A stretch of DNA of 64,000 nt from Chamaelirium japonicum (taxonomy: Eukaryota > Streptophyta > Magnoliopsida > Liliales > Melanthiaceae), in the NCBI GenBank assembly GCA_947650365.1, contig OX393551.1:89006697-89070696 (forward strand). The letters run 5' to 3'. The notes beneath the pieces were generated by a model, which saw nothing but the letters and a program-made list of their open reading frames with translations, had not been told where the DNA came from and did no database searches. Position numbers and translations under genes: made by a program. Below, one piece after another: positions 31,086 to 42,981 of this stretch (position 1 is its first letter; each line of letters starts with the position of its first letter).

Positions 31086-33655
31086 TGGGTGAACAAACAA
31101 TGATGTAAGTATGTAACATTATCGTTCTATTAGTGTAATTTCTGTACCAAAAAAAAAAAAAAAGAAGGTAAACTATGAATATCATACATGGATTATTCCC
31201 CACAAATAAACGGTGGTTAATTTGCACCAAAAATTCTATTTTTAAGGGTGTTAACATGCAATTAGCCTAGTTATGCCTGATGGGTGAACAAACAATGATG
31301 TAAGTATGTAACATTATCGTTCTAGTTATAGCGCTTGCTGTTATGCCTGATGGGTGAACAAACAATGATGTAAGTATGTAACATTATCGTTCTATTAGTG
31401 TAATTTCTGTACCAAAAAAAAAAAAGAAGAAGGTAAACTATGAATATCATACATGGATTATTCCCCACAAATAGACGGTGGTTAATTTGCACCAAAAATT
31501 CTATTTTTAAGGGTGTTAACATGCAATTAGCCTAGTTATGCCTGATGGGTGAACAAACAATGATGTAAGTATGTAACATTATCGTTCTAGTTATAGCGCT
31601 TGCTGTTATGCCTGATGGGTGAACAAACAATGATGTAAGTATGTAACATTATCGTTCTATTAGTGTAATTTCTGTACCAAAAAAAAAAAAAAGAAGGTAA
31701 ACTATGAATATCATACATGGATTATTCCCCACAAATAGACGGTGGTTAATTTGCACCAAAAATTCTATTTTTAAGGGTGTTAACATGCAATTAGCCTAGT
31801 TATGCCTGATGGGTGAACAAACAATGATGTAAGTATGTAACATTATCGTTCTAGTTATAGCGCTTGCTGTTATGCCTGATGGGTGAACAAACAATGATGT
31901 AAGTATGTAACATTATCGTTCTATTAGTGTAATTTCTGTACCAAAAAAAAAAAAAAGAAGGTAAACTATGAATATCATACATGGATTATTCCCCACAAAT
32001 AGACGGTGGTTAATTTGCACCAAAAATTCTATTTTTAAGGGTGTTAACATGCAATTAGCCTAGTTATGCCTGATGGGTGAACAAACAATGATGTAAGTAT
32101 GTAACATTATCGTTCTAGTTATAGCGCTTGCTGTTATGCCTGATGGGTGAACAAACAATGATGTAAGTATGTAACATTATCGTTCTATTAGTGTAATTTC
32201 TGTACCAAAAAAAAAAAAAAAGAAGGTAAACTATGAATATCATACATGGATTATTCCCCACAAATAGACGGTGGTTAATTTGCACCAAAAATTCTATTTT
32301 TAAGGGTGTTAACATGCAATTAGCCTAGTTATGCCTGATGGGTGAACAAACAATGATGTAAGTATGTAACATTATCGTTCTAGTTATAGCGCTTGCTGTT
32401 ATGCCTGATGGGTGAACAAACAATGATGTAAGTATGTAACATTATCATTCTATTAGTGTAATTTCTGTACCAAAAAAAAAAAAAAAGAAGGTAAACTATG
32501 AATATCATACATGGATTATTCCCCACAAATAGACGGTGGTTAATTTGCACCAAAAATTCTATTTTTAAGGGTGTTAACATGCAATTAGCCTAGTTATGCC
32601 TGATGGGTGAACAAACAATGATGTAAGTATGTAACATTATCGTTCTAGTTATAGCGCTTGCTGTTATGCCTGATGGGTGAACAAACAATGATGTAAGTAT
32701 GTAACATTATCATTCTATTAGTGTAATTTCTGTACCAAAAAAAAAAAAAAGAAGGTAAACTATGAATATCATACATGGATTATTCCCCACAAATAGACGG
32801 TGGTTAATTTGCACCAAAAATTCTATTTTTAAGGGTGTTAACATGCAATTAGCCTAGTTATGCCTGATGGGTGAACAAACAATGATGTAAGTATGTAACA
32901 TTATCGTTCTAGTTATAGCGCGCGCTTGCTGTTATGCCTGATGGGTGAACAAACAATGATGTAAGTATGTAACATTATCGTTCTATTAGTGTAATTTCTG
33001 TACCAAAAAAAAAAAAAAAGAAGGTAAACTATGAATATCATACATGGATTATTCCCCACAAATAGACGGTGGTTAATTTGCACCAAAAATTCTATTTTTA
33101 AGGGTGTTAACATGCAATTAGCCTAGTTATGCCTGATGGGTGAACAAACAATGATGTAAGTATGTAACATTATCGTTCTAGTTATAGCGCTTGCTGTTAT
33201 GCCTGATGGGTGAACAAACAATGATGTAAGTATGTAACATTATCGTTCTATTAGTGTAATTTCTGTACCAAAAAAAAAAAAAAAGAAGGTAAACTATGAA
33301 TATCATACATGGATTATTCCCCACAAATAGACGGTGGTTAATTTGCACCAAAAATTCTATTTTTAAGGGTGTTAACATGCAATTAGCCTAGTTATGCCTG
33401 ATGGGTGAACAAACAATGATGTAAGTATGTAACATTATCGTTCTAGTTATAGCGCTTGCTGTTATGCCTGATGGGTGAACAAACAATGATGTAAGTATGT
33501 AACATTATCGTTCTATTAGTGTCATTTCTGTACCAAAAAAAAAAAAAAAAAGGTAAACTATGAATATCATACATGGATTATTCCCCACAAATAGACGGTG
33601 GTTAATTTGCACCAAAAATTCTATTTTTAAGGGTGTTAACATGCAATTAGCCTAG
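31062..33655 (+). repeat. 265-bp tandem array (10 units) made from the LINE 3' end
   Basis: Ten units start with ttatagcgcttgctgttatg. Each contains the LINE stop region, 3' UTR, a 12-16-nt poly(A) run, about 100 bp of apparent flanking DNA (gaaggtaaactatgaatatc to ttagcctag), and a second shortened copy of the 3' UTR. Unit 1 is the LINE itself and differs slightly (taatgggtgaac, aaacggtgg); units 2-10 are almost identical apart from poly(A) length, a gcgcgc expansion near 32921 and a few substitutions. Each unit yields a 66-codon minus-strand open frame, which is probably meaningless. Confidence 0.95.
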
Positions 33656-34255
33656 TTTCTAGGGGAGCTATATGCACAAAAGTCACCTAACATGTTTTGA
33701 GCACAAGACCTTCAACTCATTACCAATACGTCAAACCACTGCACCATCACTTGCTTCAAAATGTAAGGTGTAAATTTTTATTTATACATACTAGTATCAT
33801 TATTGTCTGTGCTCTTATCTGCACTCCTCGCAACCACGACCGCCTTCAGCAGCACTCCCTCGTTATCTCCGACAGCGACGACCATCACCGTATGAATCGT
33901 AATTATCTTTGAACACTTAATATTTTTTTTAGCAACAAAGGTTTATTAATTTAGCTTAAGAAAGCTATGGGTATGCGAGTGGGACAGCCAGAGAGGAGTC
34001 GAGCTCCATAGTTTTACAGCTTTCTTACAGGAACACATAAAAAGTAATTAAGTATTCAAACCATGACCTCATTATGACGGGATCTCTTTTCGTATAAGTT
34101 TTATTTACCGGGCCTCAAATTATGTTTGATCTTGAGGCCAGGCATAGGGAGCATTTTGAGGTGTCTACCACTAGATAGTTCAATCTAAGTTCACAAATCA
34201 ATCTACAGGAAGACTTGAAGAAATAAGAAGTATACCTACCCCCCTACCTACCTAT
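33656..34255. other. stretch with a possible minus-strand retroposon 3' end
   Basis: No gene recognised. At about 33925-33990 the plus strand reads ttttttttagcaacaaaggtttattaattt. This is the complement of a poly(A)-ended sequence with aataaa-like signal, so a non-LTR retroposon 3' end on the minus strand is plausible. The rest is unremarkable. Confidence 0.4.
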
Positions 34256-34645
<390 letters not shown>

Positions 34646-35010
34646 ACCTGATGATTTGTGGAAGAAATCTATAGTGCCCTCGATCTGGTTCATGGTCGTC
34701 TAGCTAGCTCGTCATGTTGGAAAAATAAAATGCGGAAACCTTACCAGATGATTGCAGGCAATCTTTCAGTTCCAATTCCAGTTCCAGTGTTGGCCAGTTC
34801 CTGTGTTGGCCCTGGGAGTAGCTATATATTCATTCTAGGTACAGAGGAGTGCAGGAGTAGGATAGAATGGAAGCCAATTTCCCTCCTTGTCAAGCAAGCG
34901 CAAGCATTCTCTGGTCTTAGCTTTATAAAAAGAAAAGAATGGTTCCCTCCTCAAACATGAAGCAACCAAGCAAGACTGCCATACTTGCCTCTTTTATTTA
35001 TTTATTTATT
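34646..35010. other. unrecognised spacer between the two repeat copies
   Basis: Contains small direct repeats (ttccaattccagttccagtg; tggccagttcctgtgttggcc) near 34770-34815 and a TATA-like ctttataaaaag at 34919. The end (gccatacttgcctc, 34979) recurs near 52288 (cccatacttgcctc). No gene seen. Confidence 0.4.
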
Positions 35011-35701
35011 TTGGTATTATCAGAGGGGAGGTCACAAACTGACCTCCGGGAGGCACCACATACCAATGCAGCAAAGGAAACCACCAGTAGGTGGGGTAAA
35101 GACGATCGCCGCCCGACAGAAACTAACCAAGCACCACTCTACCGGTGGCGAAAGAGATGTCACATACAGCACAGTACATCAACACCACCTCCGGCGGACA
35201 ACTCTGATGGCCGACAACAGCCCACAAAAAACACGCCACCACATACTGAAGATACCACCACGGATCTACAAGATCCCACCACCGAAAACCTAAAAAAAAG
35301 AAAAAAAAAATCCAAAAAACCACAAACCAAAAGTCGTTGGGAACATATCGCTGCAATCACCAGCAGCTCGGCTTAATTGGGGTAGGAGAAGCCCCGATCC
35401 GCCATTGACGCTACCGCCACGAGCCGCCTGGGGTCACCCCACTGTATAGCGGAGATGATCCAAAAAACCACCGTCGGAGAACCACCGCCTGGGTCAGATC
35501 TGTCACTTCGCCAACAACCGGCAGCAAATCCAGCCCCCGACACCGAGCAGAGACTATCGAATGAATAGAGGAGTTCCGGAGTGATGAAAACAAAACGCCG
35601 GCCGCCAGCAAAACCCTATACACAAGAGGGGATCAGATCCTACCCCTCATCAAAGCGGATCAACCTCCTGGCCTCTCCGGATTCGTCGACAGGGTCCGGG
35701 G
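35011..35701 (-). repeat. retroposon-like repeat, copy B, interrupted by a copia element
   Basis: Read on the minus strand, its 3' end is ctgataataccaaaata followed by (aata)n. It is cut at 35701 by the cgggg target duplication of the long-LTR copia element and resumes at 52180 (aggccaagagaagccgg) for at least about 80 bp. It contains T-rich and GC-rich blocks but no protein I recognise. Confidence 0.6.
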
Positions 35702-36511
35702 TGTTGAAGATAAATCCATGGTAGAGGCCCACAGCGGAAGCAAAGTGAAGGTCCGAAGACCGTGAGCGGTGTGCGTTACATATCAAAAATTTTATCGAAA
35801 CAATCTACACGTGCGTGTATGAATCTAGCATGGCAACTACGCGAACCCCTAACATCGATCTAACGTGAAAGAACAATCTAGCATGCATGCATGTTCTATC
35901 TATGTTAGATCTACATGTTAGAGATCATACCTGCGTGCGGATTCTTTCACCGCGACAAGTTTCTTCTTTGTCAATGGAGACGGGCTCGGATCTGCTCGAT
36001 ATAGCTTTGGTGCGATGGCCATAACTTTCTTCTCTGAACTCTGATTGGGATGAAATTTGGACTGCAGGTAACCAACTTCGAGATGCAACTTTTGAAACAA
36101 GTTTTACCTTGTTTGGACTTCTGTAGCTCTCGGAATCGTAGAAACAATGCTGATTTTCTGTGCAGATTCTGGACAGCAAAAGGTTGCGGGATATGCCCTT
36201 CTAGTTCACCCGATCTCACACGATGCACGGCACCTCATCGATGGATCTCTGAGTGCCTCCATCCGACAAGCCTTCTCCTTCTACGAAACACCACGCGAGG
36301 AAGACGAGTCGCCATCAAATGACGCAAGCGAGGGAGAGAGAGACGAGAGAGGAGAAGAGAAGAGTGGAGAGGGGGCGGCTAGGGTTTCCCCATGCCATGG
36401 CCGGCCCCTAGGGCTTGCATGGACGGCCCCCCTCTCTCCTATTTCCTTATATAGGACCGGCCTATCCATATGGATAAGGCTAGTATGGATAGGGTTGACT
36501 GATTCAAATCT

Positions 36512-36516
36512 TCTCC
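36512..36516. repeat. target duplication of the nested copia (tctcc), left copy
   Basis: tctcc at 36512-36516 is repeated at 43136-43140. The sister LTR has a single ttctccctatat at about 50668, which is the empty site. Confidence 0.9.
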
Positions 36517-36670
36517 TGTTATGAAACGGTGGTTGCATCGGATATGGATGCCCACCGGATAAAGACCCCTGGATTCTAGGGATTTAGAGATTTACCCCGT
36601 CTCTATCCTAACCTCCGATTATGCCTATATATAGGGGTCTTGTGTTAATAATACTAGGCTTTTCGCAACA
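36517..36670 (+). repeat. 5' LTR of the young copia
   Basis: 154 bp with a TATA-like tatatatagg near 36630. I find no difference from the 3' LTR on base-by-base reading. Confidence 0.92.
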
Positions 36671-38126
36671 CGTTATCAGCACGAGAAAGGCACGACCCAG
36701 CCTCGGCTCTTCTCCCCGGCTCCAGATCTCGACCCCGCCTCGGCAGACCCCATCGCAAAGAGAGAGGAAGAGAAGAAGAGAGAGAGACCTTCTCTCACCC
36801 GGCTCCGGCTCTCGTTCTCCCTGACTCCGGACCTCGTCCCGTGCGGTCTCCGTTTCTTGTCCTCTCCAACTCCGGCCCATCGCAACAGCCAACCTGGTAC
36901 GCCTGAAGAAACCCCCCCCTCTCGCATTTTTTCGTAACCGGTCGGAGCCTCCTCCGACCGTGCTTACATTTTTCCCTGAGACGATCGGCCTCTCTGGCCG
37001 AGACCCCGAACACACCGGACCTCGCGCGCGCCTCCACCGATGTCGAGCGACCGTGACAAACCCGCCGGAACTCGCGCGCGCCTCCGCCGGTCAAAAGACC
37101 TGCCGCTGCAACAGGTGCAGCTCGCCGGACCTCGCGGATGCGGGTGAGGCTGCACGCGGGTGACGCACGCAAATGGCAGCGGCTGAGGCTGCGGGTGACG
37201 CAAGCGAACGGCGGTGGCCGGCGACGCACAGGATCGGCTGAGGCCGGCGCAGACAAAAAAAAAAAAAAAAAAAAAAAAAAAACAGGGTTTATCTTCTGAG
37301 ACCAACGGAGAAGATAAACAGTGTTTATCTTCTCCGGGTTCAATATCTATTTCACACCCCGACCCGTTGTATTATTATTTTAGACCCGACCCGACTGGAT
37401 TTATACAAACCTGAATCTGGTTTGTACGAATAGACCCGACCCAACTGCTGTATAAGCAGACCCGACTGCTATACAGCAGACCCGACCCGACTGTTATATA
37501 GGAGACCCGACCCGACTGTATTTTTACAGATCTGACCCGTCCATTATTATATGCACTCACATATATTTGATTGTCTGTTTTGATATACACCGTTCATTTA
37601 AATATTCTTTTGTAAGCCCGATCTATATTCAAATTGTTCGATCCATATATGGATCTTGGGTATCTGAAATATTCTGGACGCATCGGTACGGTCAGATTTT
37701 ACTATTTCATACACACTGTTTATGTATTTAACTGTTTAGCCCCTAAGGGACCAATTTGTAATATATGTTTTACAAATAAGGACAGAATTGTCCTTAATTG
37801 TAACAGACTTTATGATATACTTATATCTTGTGTTTTCTTAATATTCCATGTGCATAAGCCATTATTTTCTTTTCTTTTAAATGTACTTTAGTTAATTAGA
37901 ACCCTTTTAGAAAAGCTTGGCAAGGCGCATGACGGTTCCATAGAACCCGCTCTACCTTGGCAAGTGGTTTCTAAAAGGACCCTATTAATACCCAGTATTA
38001 ATAGGCTTTGTACTTGATATGCCAAATTGTTTCCTATAATATGTCTCTACATATTCATATGTTGAATATGGTAATCATAGTAATTAATCAATATATGAAC
38101 ATGCGTGTATACATGAATATATGACT
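36671..38126 (+). other. leader of the young copia, GC-rich then AT-rich
   Basis: It begins with the primer-binding site. About 36690-37250 is GC-rich with repeated ctcgcgcgcgcctcc-like strings (37020-37085) and duplicated gcaa.cggc blocks, a run of about 28 A (37256-37281), then short direct repeats built on gacccgaccc (37380-37530) and an AT-rich stretch. No reading frame resembles gag. Length of about 1.45 kb is long for a copia leader, so extra sequence has probably been acquired here. Confidence 0.55.
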
Positions 38127-38760
38127 ATGGTTAAGATAGATTTGAAGAATGAATATATGAGCATAGTAGATCCTGCAGATCTCTATAAGGCACTCAAGAA
38201 ACCCTACGATCACCAGAAGATGATCACTTTGCCTGCAGCAAAGAGCGAACGATAAAACGCTATCTACCTTCTACCCAAATAATCATTCCACAACAGCAAT
38301 ACAGGGGATGGAGTACCAGAAGTACTCAGAACTCATAAAAGTCCACCTGATCGTTGAAAAACATAATACCCTACCGTTAAAGAATTATAATTCTAGATCC
38401 ATTGGATCATTGGCATTGCCAGAAGCAAATGTCAATGATATCCATAGAGGTAGGGGTAGAGGCATAGGAAGGAGAGGTGAAAGACACGGCAGCGAAGGAC
38501 GCAATTAACTACCCTGGAAGAGGTAGAGACCACCCTGGAAGAGGTGGATACCAATATCATCCTGGAAGAGATGATAATTAGGGTCCTAGGAAGGACATTG
38601 GTTTGGAAACTGTCGTTCCAATAAACATTAGAAAACAATGAGTGGCCTAAAGATTACCAGAAGAAGACTGATGTCCTGAAGACATCGTACCTAGAAAGAT
38701 AAGATTACTTTGATGAGTTAGACGATGGCACATTAAATCCCTGAATCTTGGGATCTCTGA
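38127..38760 (+). pseudogene. deleted copia gag
   Basis: Two fragments of a UBN2-type gag can be read. ATG 38127 begins a frame with DPADLYKALKKPYDHQKM and LPAAK, the middle of gag, ending at a stop near 38252. The frame at 38308-38508 reads MEYQKYSELIKVHLIVEKHN, the end of the UBN2 domain, followed by a Gly/Arg-rich tail (RGRGRGIGRRGERHG). The N-terminal domain and about 100 codons between the fragments are missing. No zinc knuckle is preserved. Gag would form the capsid; this element cannot make one. Confidence 0.7.
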
Positions 38761-39031
38761 AGACCTTAGTTTTTCTTTTATTTATTCTGTCAGACACTGC
38801 TAAGTAGTCTTTATTTCCTGTCAAACATTGCTAAGTAATTTTATTTCCAGTCAGACATTATTCAGTAGTTTTTATTCTGTCAGACATTGTTAAGTAATTT
38901 TTATATTCTATTGGATATTATCAATTTATATTGTCGTTCTGGTGATTTTACTTAGAAATTGTGTTAGTAAGTTTTATCATTGATACTTCTCTTATGGTAT
39001 TTATTGACTCATAAATTATCATTTAGGACCG

Positions 39032-42000
39032 ATGACCAACTGCAAAGAGATTTGCCTGATAGATAGTGCAACAACACATACCATACTGAAACACAAAAAA
39101 TTCTTTACAAATGTTGAATATAATTCACGTATGGTTACTACAGTGGCTGGCCCTACTGACATAGTTACAGGGTCTGGAAGAGCCCATATACTTTTACCTA
39201 ATGGTACTCATTTGCTAATTAAGGATGCTCTATACTTAGAAAATTCCAGAAGAAATTTACTGAGCTTCAAAGACATCCGAGCAAATGGATATCATTTAGA
39301 AACTACAAATGAAGGCAATCTAGAATACCTCTGCATCACATCTAAGAACGGAGAGCATATTTCCATACTAGAAAAATGCTCGACCCTATCTTTAGGGTTA
39401 TACTTTACCCACATTGGGGTTATGGAGTCCTATGCCACTCACTTGAACCAGAAGTTCCCAAATCCTGAAGATTTGGTCCTTTGGCATGATAGATTAGGTC
39501 ACCCAGGGTCCGGTATGCTTAGAAAGATCATTTACAATTCCTATGGTCATCCTCTTAACAATCGAAGTTTGACTTTTCCAAATGACCATTTTTGTGACCC
39601 TTGTTCCCAAGGGAAGTTAATCACTAGACCTTCTTTTAAGAAAATAGAGACAGAATCACCTACCTTCCTGCAGAGGGTTCAAGGTGATATCTGTGGTCCT
39701 ATACACCCTCCTAGTGGTCCATTTAGATATTTTATGGTCCTAATAGATGCATCTACTAGATGGTCATACGTGAGCCTACTCTCTACTAGAAATTTAGCAT
39801 TTGCTAGATTATTATCCCAAATTGTCAAACTTAGAGCTAGGTTTCCTGATCACCCTATCAAATCTATCCGATTGGATAATGCAGCTGAATTCTCTTCTAA
39901 AATCTTCAATGACTTCTGCACATCCATCGGAATAGAAGTCGAACATTCTGTTCCCCATGTCCACACCCAGAATGGCCTTGCTGAAGCTTTTATCAAGCGA
40001 TTGCAATTAATAGCTAGACCATTACTCTTACAATCAAGACTTCCAATTTCTGCATGGGGGCATGCTATCTTGCATGCTGCTAATCTTGTTAGACTCAGAC
40101 CTACTTCATACCATAATTTTTCTCCTGCACAACTTGTGTCAGGTATTCAGCCTAATATTTCTCATCTTAGAAAGTTTGGATGTGCTGTACATGTCCCTAT
40201 TCCCCCTCCAAATAGAACTAAGATGGGTCCCCAACGTAGATTGGGGATTTATATAGGTTTTGACTCACCTTCAATCATAAGATTCTTAGAACCCTTAACA
40301 GGTGATCTATTTACTGCTAGATTTGCAGATTGTCATTTCGATGAGACAGTCTTCCCGCCGTTAGGGGGAGATAAAGAAGTTTCTAGGCAACGACCTGTTT
40401 CCGAAGAACGGCGTGAATTATCGTGGAATACTTCCACTATGTCTCATCTAGATCCTAGATCTCCCCAATGTGAGGTAGAAGTAAAAAGGATTTTGCATTT
40501 GCAAGATATCGCAAATCAATTACCTGATGCCTTCAATGATGCAACTAATGTAACTAAGTCGTTTGTTCCAGCCAAGAATGTACCTGCAAGAATTAATATT
40601 CCAACTCCCACTAATGAAACTACTGCACGTCAGAAACGTGGCAGACCTATAGGTTCCAAAAATTCAGTTCCCCGGAAGAGGAAGTTGAATGAGAAATCAT
40701 GCCCTAAAACTCCAGAAGAAGTTATGGTTCCAGAAGAACCTGGTCATAATGCTCCAGAAGAGATTATGGACCATATTTTTCCAGAAGAAAATATTTCCCA
40801 ACGGCCAAATTTCCCTCAAACTCCTGAAGAGATCCCTGCAGTGATTATGGATAAGGTACCGGTACCAAATAATGAGAGCTCAATATTCCATATGAGGGGT
40901 GAAATTTGGGACCGAAAGGAAATAGTCATCGATGACATATTTGCATACAAAGTAGCTACTGAAATAACAAAGGGCGATGATGAAGATAATGAACCACGTA
41001 GTATCTATGAATGTCGACATAGAACTGATTGGCCAAAATGGAGAGAAGCTATTCAAGCTGAACTTGAATCTCTCAAGAAACGTGGAGTATTTGGACCTAT
41101 AGTACAAACACCAAATAACGTAAACCCTGTAGGTTTCAAATGGGTGTTTGTAAGGAAAAGAAATGAAAATAATGAAATCGCTAGATATAAGGCAAGGCTT
41201 GTAGCCCAGGGATTCCTGCAGAAACCCGGGATTGATTATGAAGAGACCTATTCCCCTGTTATGGATATAGTTACATTTAGATATCTCATTAGTCTCACAG
41301 TTTCTGAAAAACTAGAGATGAGACTAATGGATGTCGTAACAGCATACCTATACGGGAACCTAGACACATATATTTATATGAAAATCCCAGAAGGATTCAA
41401 GTTGCCTGAAGCAATATCAAAAGTCCCAGAAGGATTCAAGTTGCCTGAAGCAACATCAAAGAGTGCGCACTCGATAAAACTAAGACGAGCATTGTACGGC
41501 CTGAAGCAATCCGGAAGGATGTGGTACAATCGCCTTAGTGAATACTTGTCTAGGGAAGGTTATAAGAATGATCCCATATGCCCATGCGTTTTCATAAAGA
41601 AATCAGAAAATGGTTTTACTATAATTGCAGTTTATGTGGATGACATAAACTTGATTGGGACTCCTGAAGAGCTCAAGAAAACTTCTGATTATCTAAAAAG
41701 GGAGTTTGAAATGAAAGAACTTGGTGATACTAAGTTTTGCCTCGGCCTGCAGATCGAGCGTAACTCTAGTGGGATTCTAGTACATCAATCCTTATATACT
41801 GAAAATTTGTTAAAGAAATTTAATATGGATAAATGTCACCCACTAAGCACTCCCATGGTAGTTAGACCTCTTGATATTCATAAAGATCCATTTAGACCTA
41901 AAGAGGAACATGAAACTATTCTTGGTTCTGAAAAACCGTATTTAAGTGCTATTGGTGCTTTATTGTATTTAGCTCAATGTACTAGACCAGATATATGTTT

Positions 42001-42634
42001 TTCTGTTAATCTATTGGCTAGATACAGTTCAGAACCAACTCTTAGGCATTGGAATGGAATAAAGCAAATATTTAGATATTTGAGAGGAACCACTAATATG
42101 GGATTGTTTTATTCTTGTGGTACTCCTCACTTGATTGGTTATGCAGATTCAGGTTTTCTCTCTGACCCCCATAAGGGTCGATCCCAAACAGGGTATGTAT
42201 TTTTGAATAACAATGCAGCTATTTCTTGGAGATCGACCAAACAAACACTTGTGGCCATATCATCGAACCATGCTGAAATATTAGCCCTGCATGAAGCAAG
42301 TAGAGAATGCGTATGGTTGAGGTCACTTGTGCAGCATATCAGAAGCAGTTGCCAGTTGGCATCAGTTACCAAAGAGCCGACAGTTATCCACGAAGATAAT
42401 GCCGCATGTATTGCTCAAATTCAAGCTGGCTTCATCAAGGGAGATCGAACAAAGCACATCTCACCAAAGTTTTTCTACACCCACGAACTTCAGAAGAAAA
42501 GGGAGATTGAAGTCAAGCAAGTACGGTCAAGCGACAATCTTGCGGATCTTTTCACCAAAGCTTTGCCCAAGTCTACTTTCCAGAAGATGGTGTACGGCAT
42601 CGGACTGCGACGGCTCAATCACCAAACAAATTGA
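39032..42634 (+). CDS. intact Ty1-copia pol polyprotein (protease, integrase, RT, RNase H)
   Basis: 1200 codons without interruption. Domains in order: protease with the LIDSATTH active site (residue ~11); integrase zinc region WHDRLGHPGSG (~151) with CDPCSQGK; integrase core with GDICGP (~219), RLDNAAEF (~280) and QNGLAEAF (~314) supplying the D,D,E residues. The reverse transcriptase begins GFKWVFVRKRNENNEIARYK (~699), with YSPVMD and catalytic YVDD (~867). RNase H follows with YADSGF (~1036), ISWRSTKQT, EDNAACIAQIQ and LFTKALP. A 39-nt direct repeat (41384-41422, 41423-41461) adds 13 residues just before ALYGLKQSG in RT. The frame opens just before the protease motif, so the real product may start upstream as a Gag fusion; ATG 39032 is only the first in-frame start. 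Intactness plus identical LTRs means recent insertion. Confidence 0.95.
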   Translation: MTNCKEICLIDSATTHTILKHKKFFTNVEYNSRMVTTVAGPTDIVTGSGRAHILLPNGTHLLIKDALYLENSRRNLLSFKDIRANGYHLETTNEGNLEYLCITSKNGEHISILEKCSTLSLGLYFTHIGVMESYATHLNQKFPNPEDLVLWHDRLGHPGSGMLRKIIYNSYGHPLNNRSLTFPNDHFCDPCSQGKLITRPSFKKIETESPTFLQRVQGDICGPIHPPSGPFRYFMVLIDASTRWSYVSLLSTRNLAFARLLSQIVKLRARFPDHPIKSIRLDNAAEFSSKIFNDFCTSIGIEVEHSVPHVHTQNGLAEAFIKRLQLIARPLLLQSRLPISAWGHAILHAANLVRLRPTSYHNFSPAQLVSGIQPNISHLRKFGCAVHVPIPPPNRTKMGPQRRLGIYIGFDSPSIIRFLEPLTGDLFTARFADCHFDETVFPPLGGDKEVSRQRPVSEERRELSWNTSTMSHLDPRSPQCEVEVKRILHLQDIANQLPDAFNDATNVTKSFVPAKNVPARINIPTPTNETTARQKRGRPIGSKNSVPRKRKLNEKSCPKTPEEVMVPEEPGHNAPEEIMDHIFPEENISQRPNFPQTPEEIPAVIMDKVPVPNNESSIFHMRGEIWDRKEIVIDDIFAYKVATEITKGDDEDNEPRSIYECRHRTDWPKWREAIQAELESLKKRGVFGPIVQTPNNVNPVGFKWVFVRKRNENNEIARYKARLVAQGFLQKPGIDYEETYSPVMDIVTFRYLISLTVSEKLEMRLMDVVTAYLYGNLDTYIYMKIPEGFKLPEAISKVPEGFKLPEATSKSAHSIKLRRALYGLKQSGRMWYNRLSEYLSREGYKNDPICPCVFIKKSENGFTIIAVYVDDINLIGTPEELKKTSDYLKREFEMKELGDTKFCLGLQIERNSSGILVHQSLYTENLLKKFNMDKCHPLSTPMVVRPLDIHKDPFRPKEEHETILGSEKPYLSAIGALLYLAQCTRPDICFSVNLLARYSSEPTLRHWNGIKQIFRYLRGTTNMGLFYSCGTPHLIGYADSGFLSDPHKGRSQTGYVFLNNNAAISWRSTKQTLVAISSNHAEILALHEASRECVWLRSLVQHIRSSCQLASVTKEPTVIHEDNAACIAQIQAGFIKGDRTKHISPKFFYTHELQKKREIEVKQVRSSDNLADLFTKALPKSTFQKMVYGIGLRRLNHQTN

Positions 42635-42981
42635 TGTAATATAATCAGGGGGAGAGATGTAATAATGTAATAAGGAGGAGATATAATCAGGGGGAGAGAT
42701 GTAATAGTGGTAATGTAATAGTTAGGCGGAGGGCATCCTGAAGATGCAAATTTATGCGCGCTGTACTCTTTTTCCTTTGGTAGGGTTTTTCCCACAGGGT
42801 TTTCCCATCAAAGGTTTTAACGAGGCAGCATTATGCGCACCCACCATAGTTCCTGAAGAACTTGTTCCTGAAGAACTAAGATTGTACTCTTTTTCCTTTG
42901 ATAGGATTTTTCCCACTGGGTTTTTCCATCAAAGGTTTTAATGAGGCAATCAATGATAAATGGTGGTCATCCAAGGGGGAG
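42635..42981 (+). other. 3' UTR of the young copia with tandem blocks and polypurine tract
   Basis: Contains two copies of a cagggggagagatgtaat unit (about 42647-42706) and two copies of an about 130-bp block (from tgtactctttttcctttggt, near 42761, and near 42885) ending in aaaggttttaa.gaggca. It ends with the polypurine tract at 42973-42981. Confidence 0.8.

Larger units (their letters stand above)
14198..31160 (+). mobile_element. L1-type LINE split by a CACTA transposon
   Basis: The LINE consists of 14198-16295 (endonuclease and most of the reverse transcriptase) and 29050-31160 (end of the polymerase, zf-RVT-like region, RNase H, 3' UTR, poly(A) at about 31149). The halves join at the CACTA target duplication tac. 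ORF1 was not seen. Numerous frameshifts and stops are present, but the last about 1 kb is open. Its 3' end has been tandemly amplified downstream. Confidence 0.88.

Noticed and set aside
31322..33378. Repeated 66-codon minus-strand frames in the 265-bp array as genes
   Set aside because: They follow from near-identical repeat units, include a translated poly(A) complement (runs of Phe), and have no start or control context.
36795..37343. 182-codon minus-strand frame in the copia leader as a host gene
   Set aside because: Starts inside poly(A)/T-derived Phe runs and lies opposite the element. The GC-rich sequence is open in several frames, so no frame is preferred.
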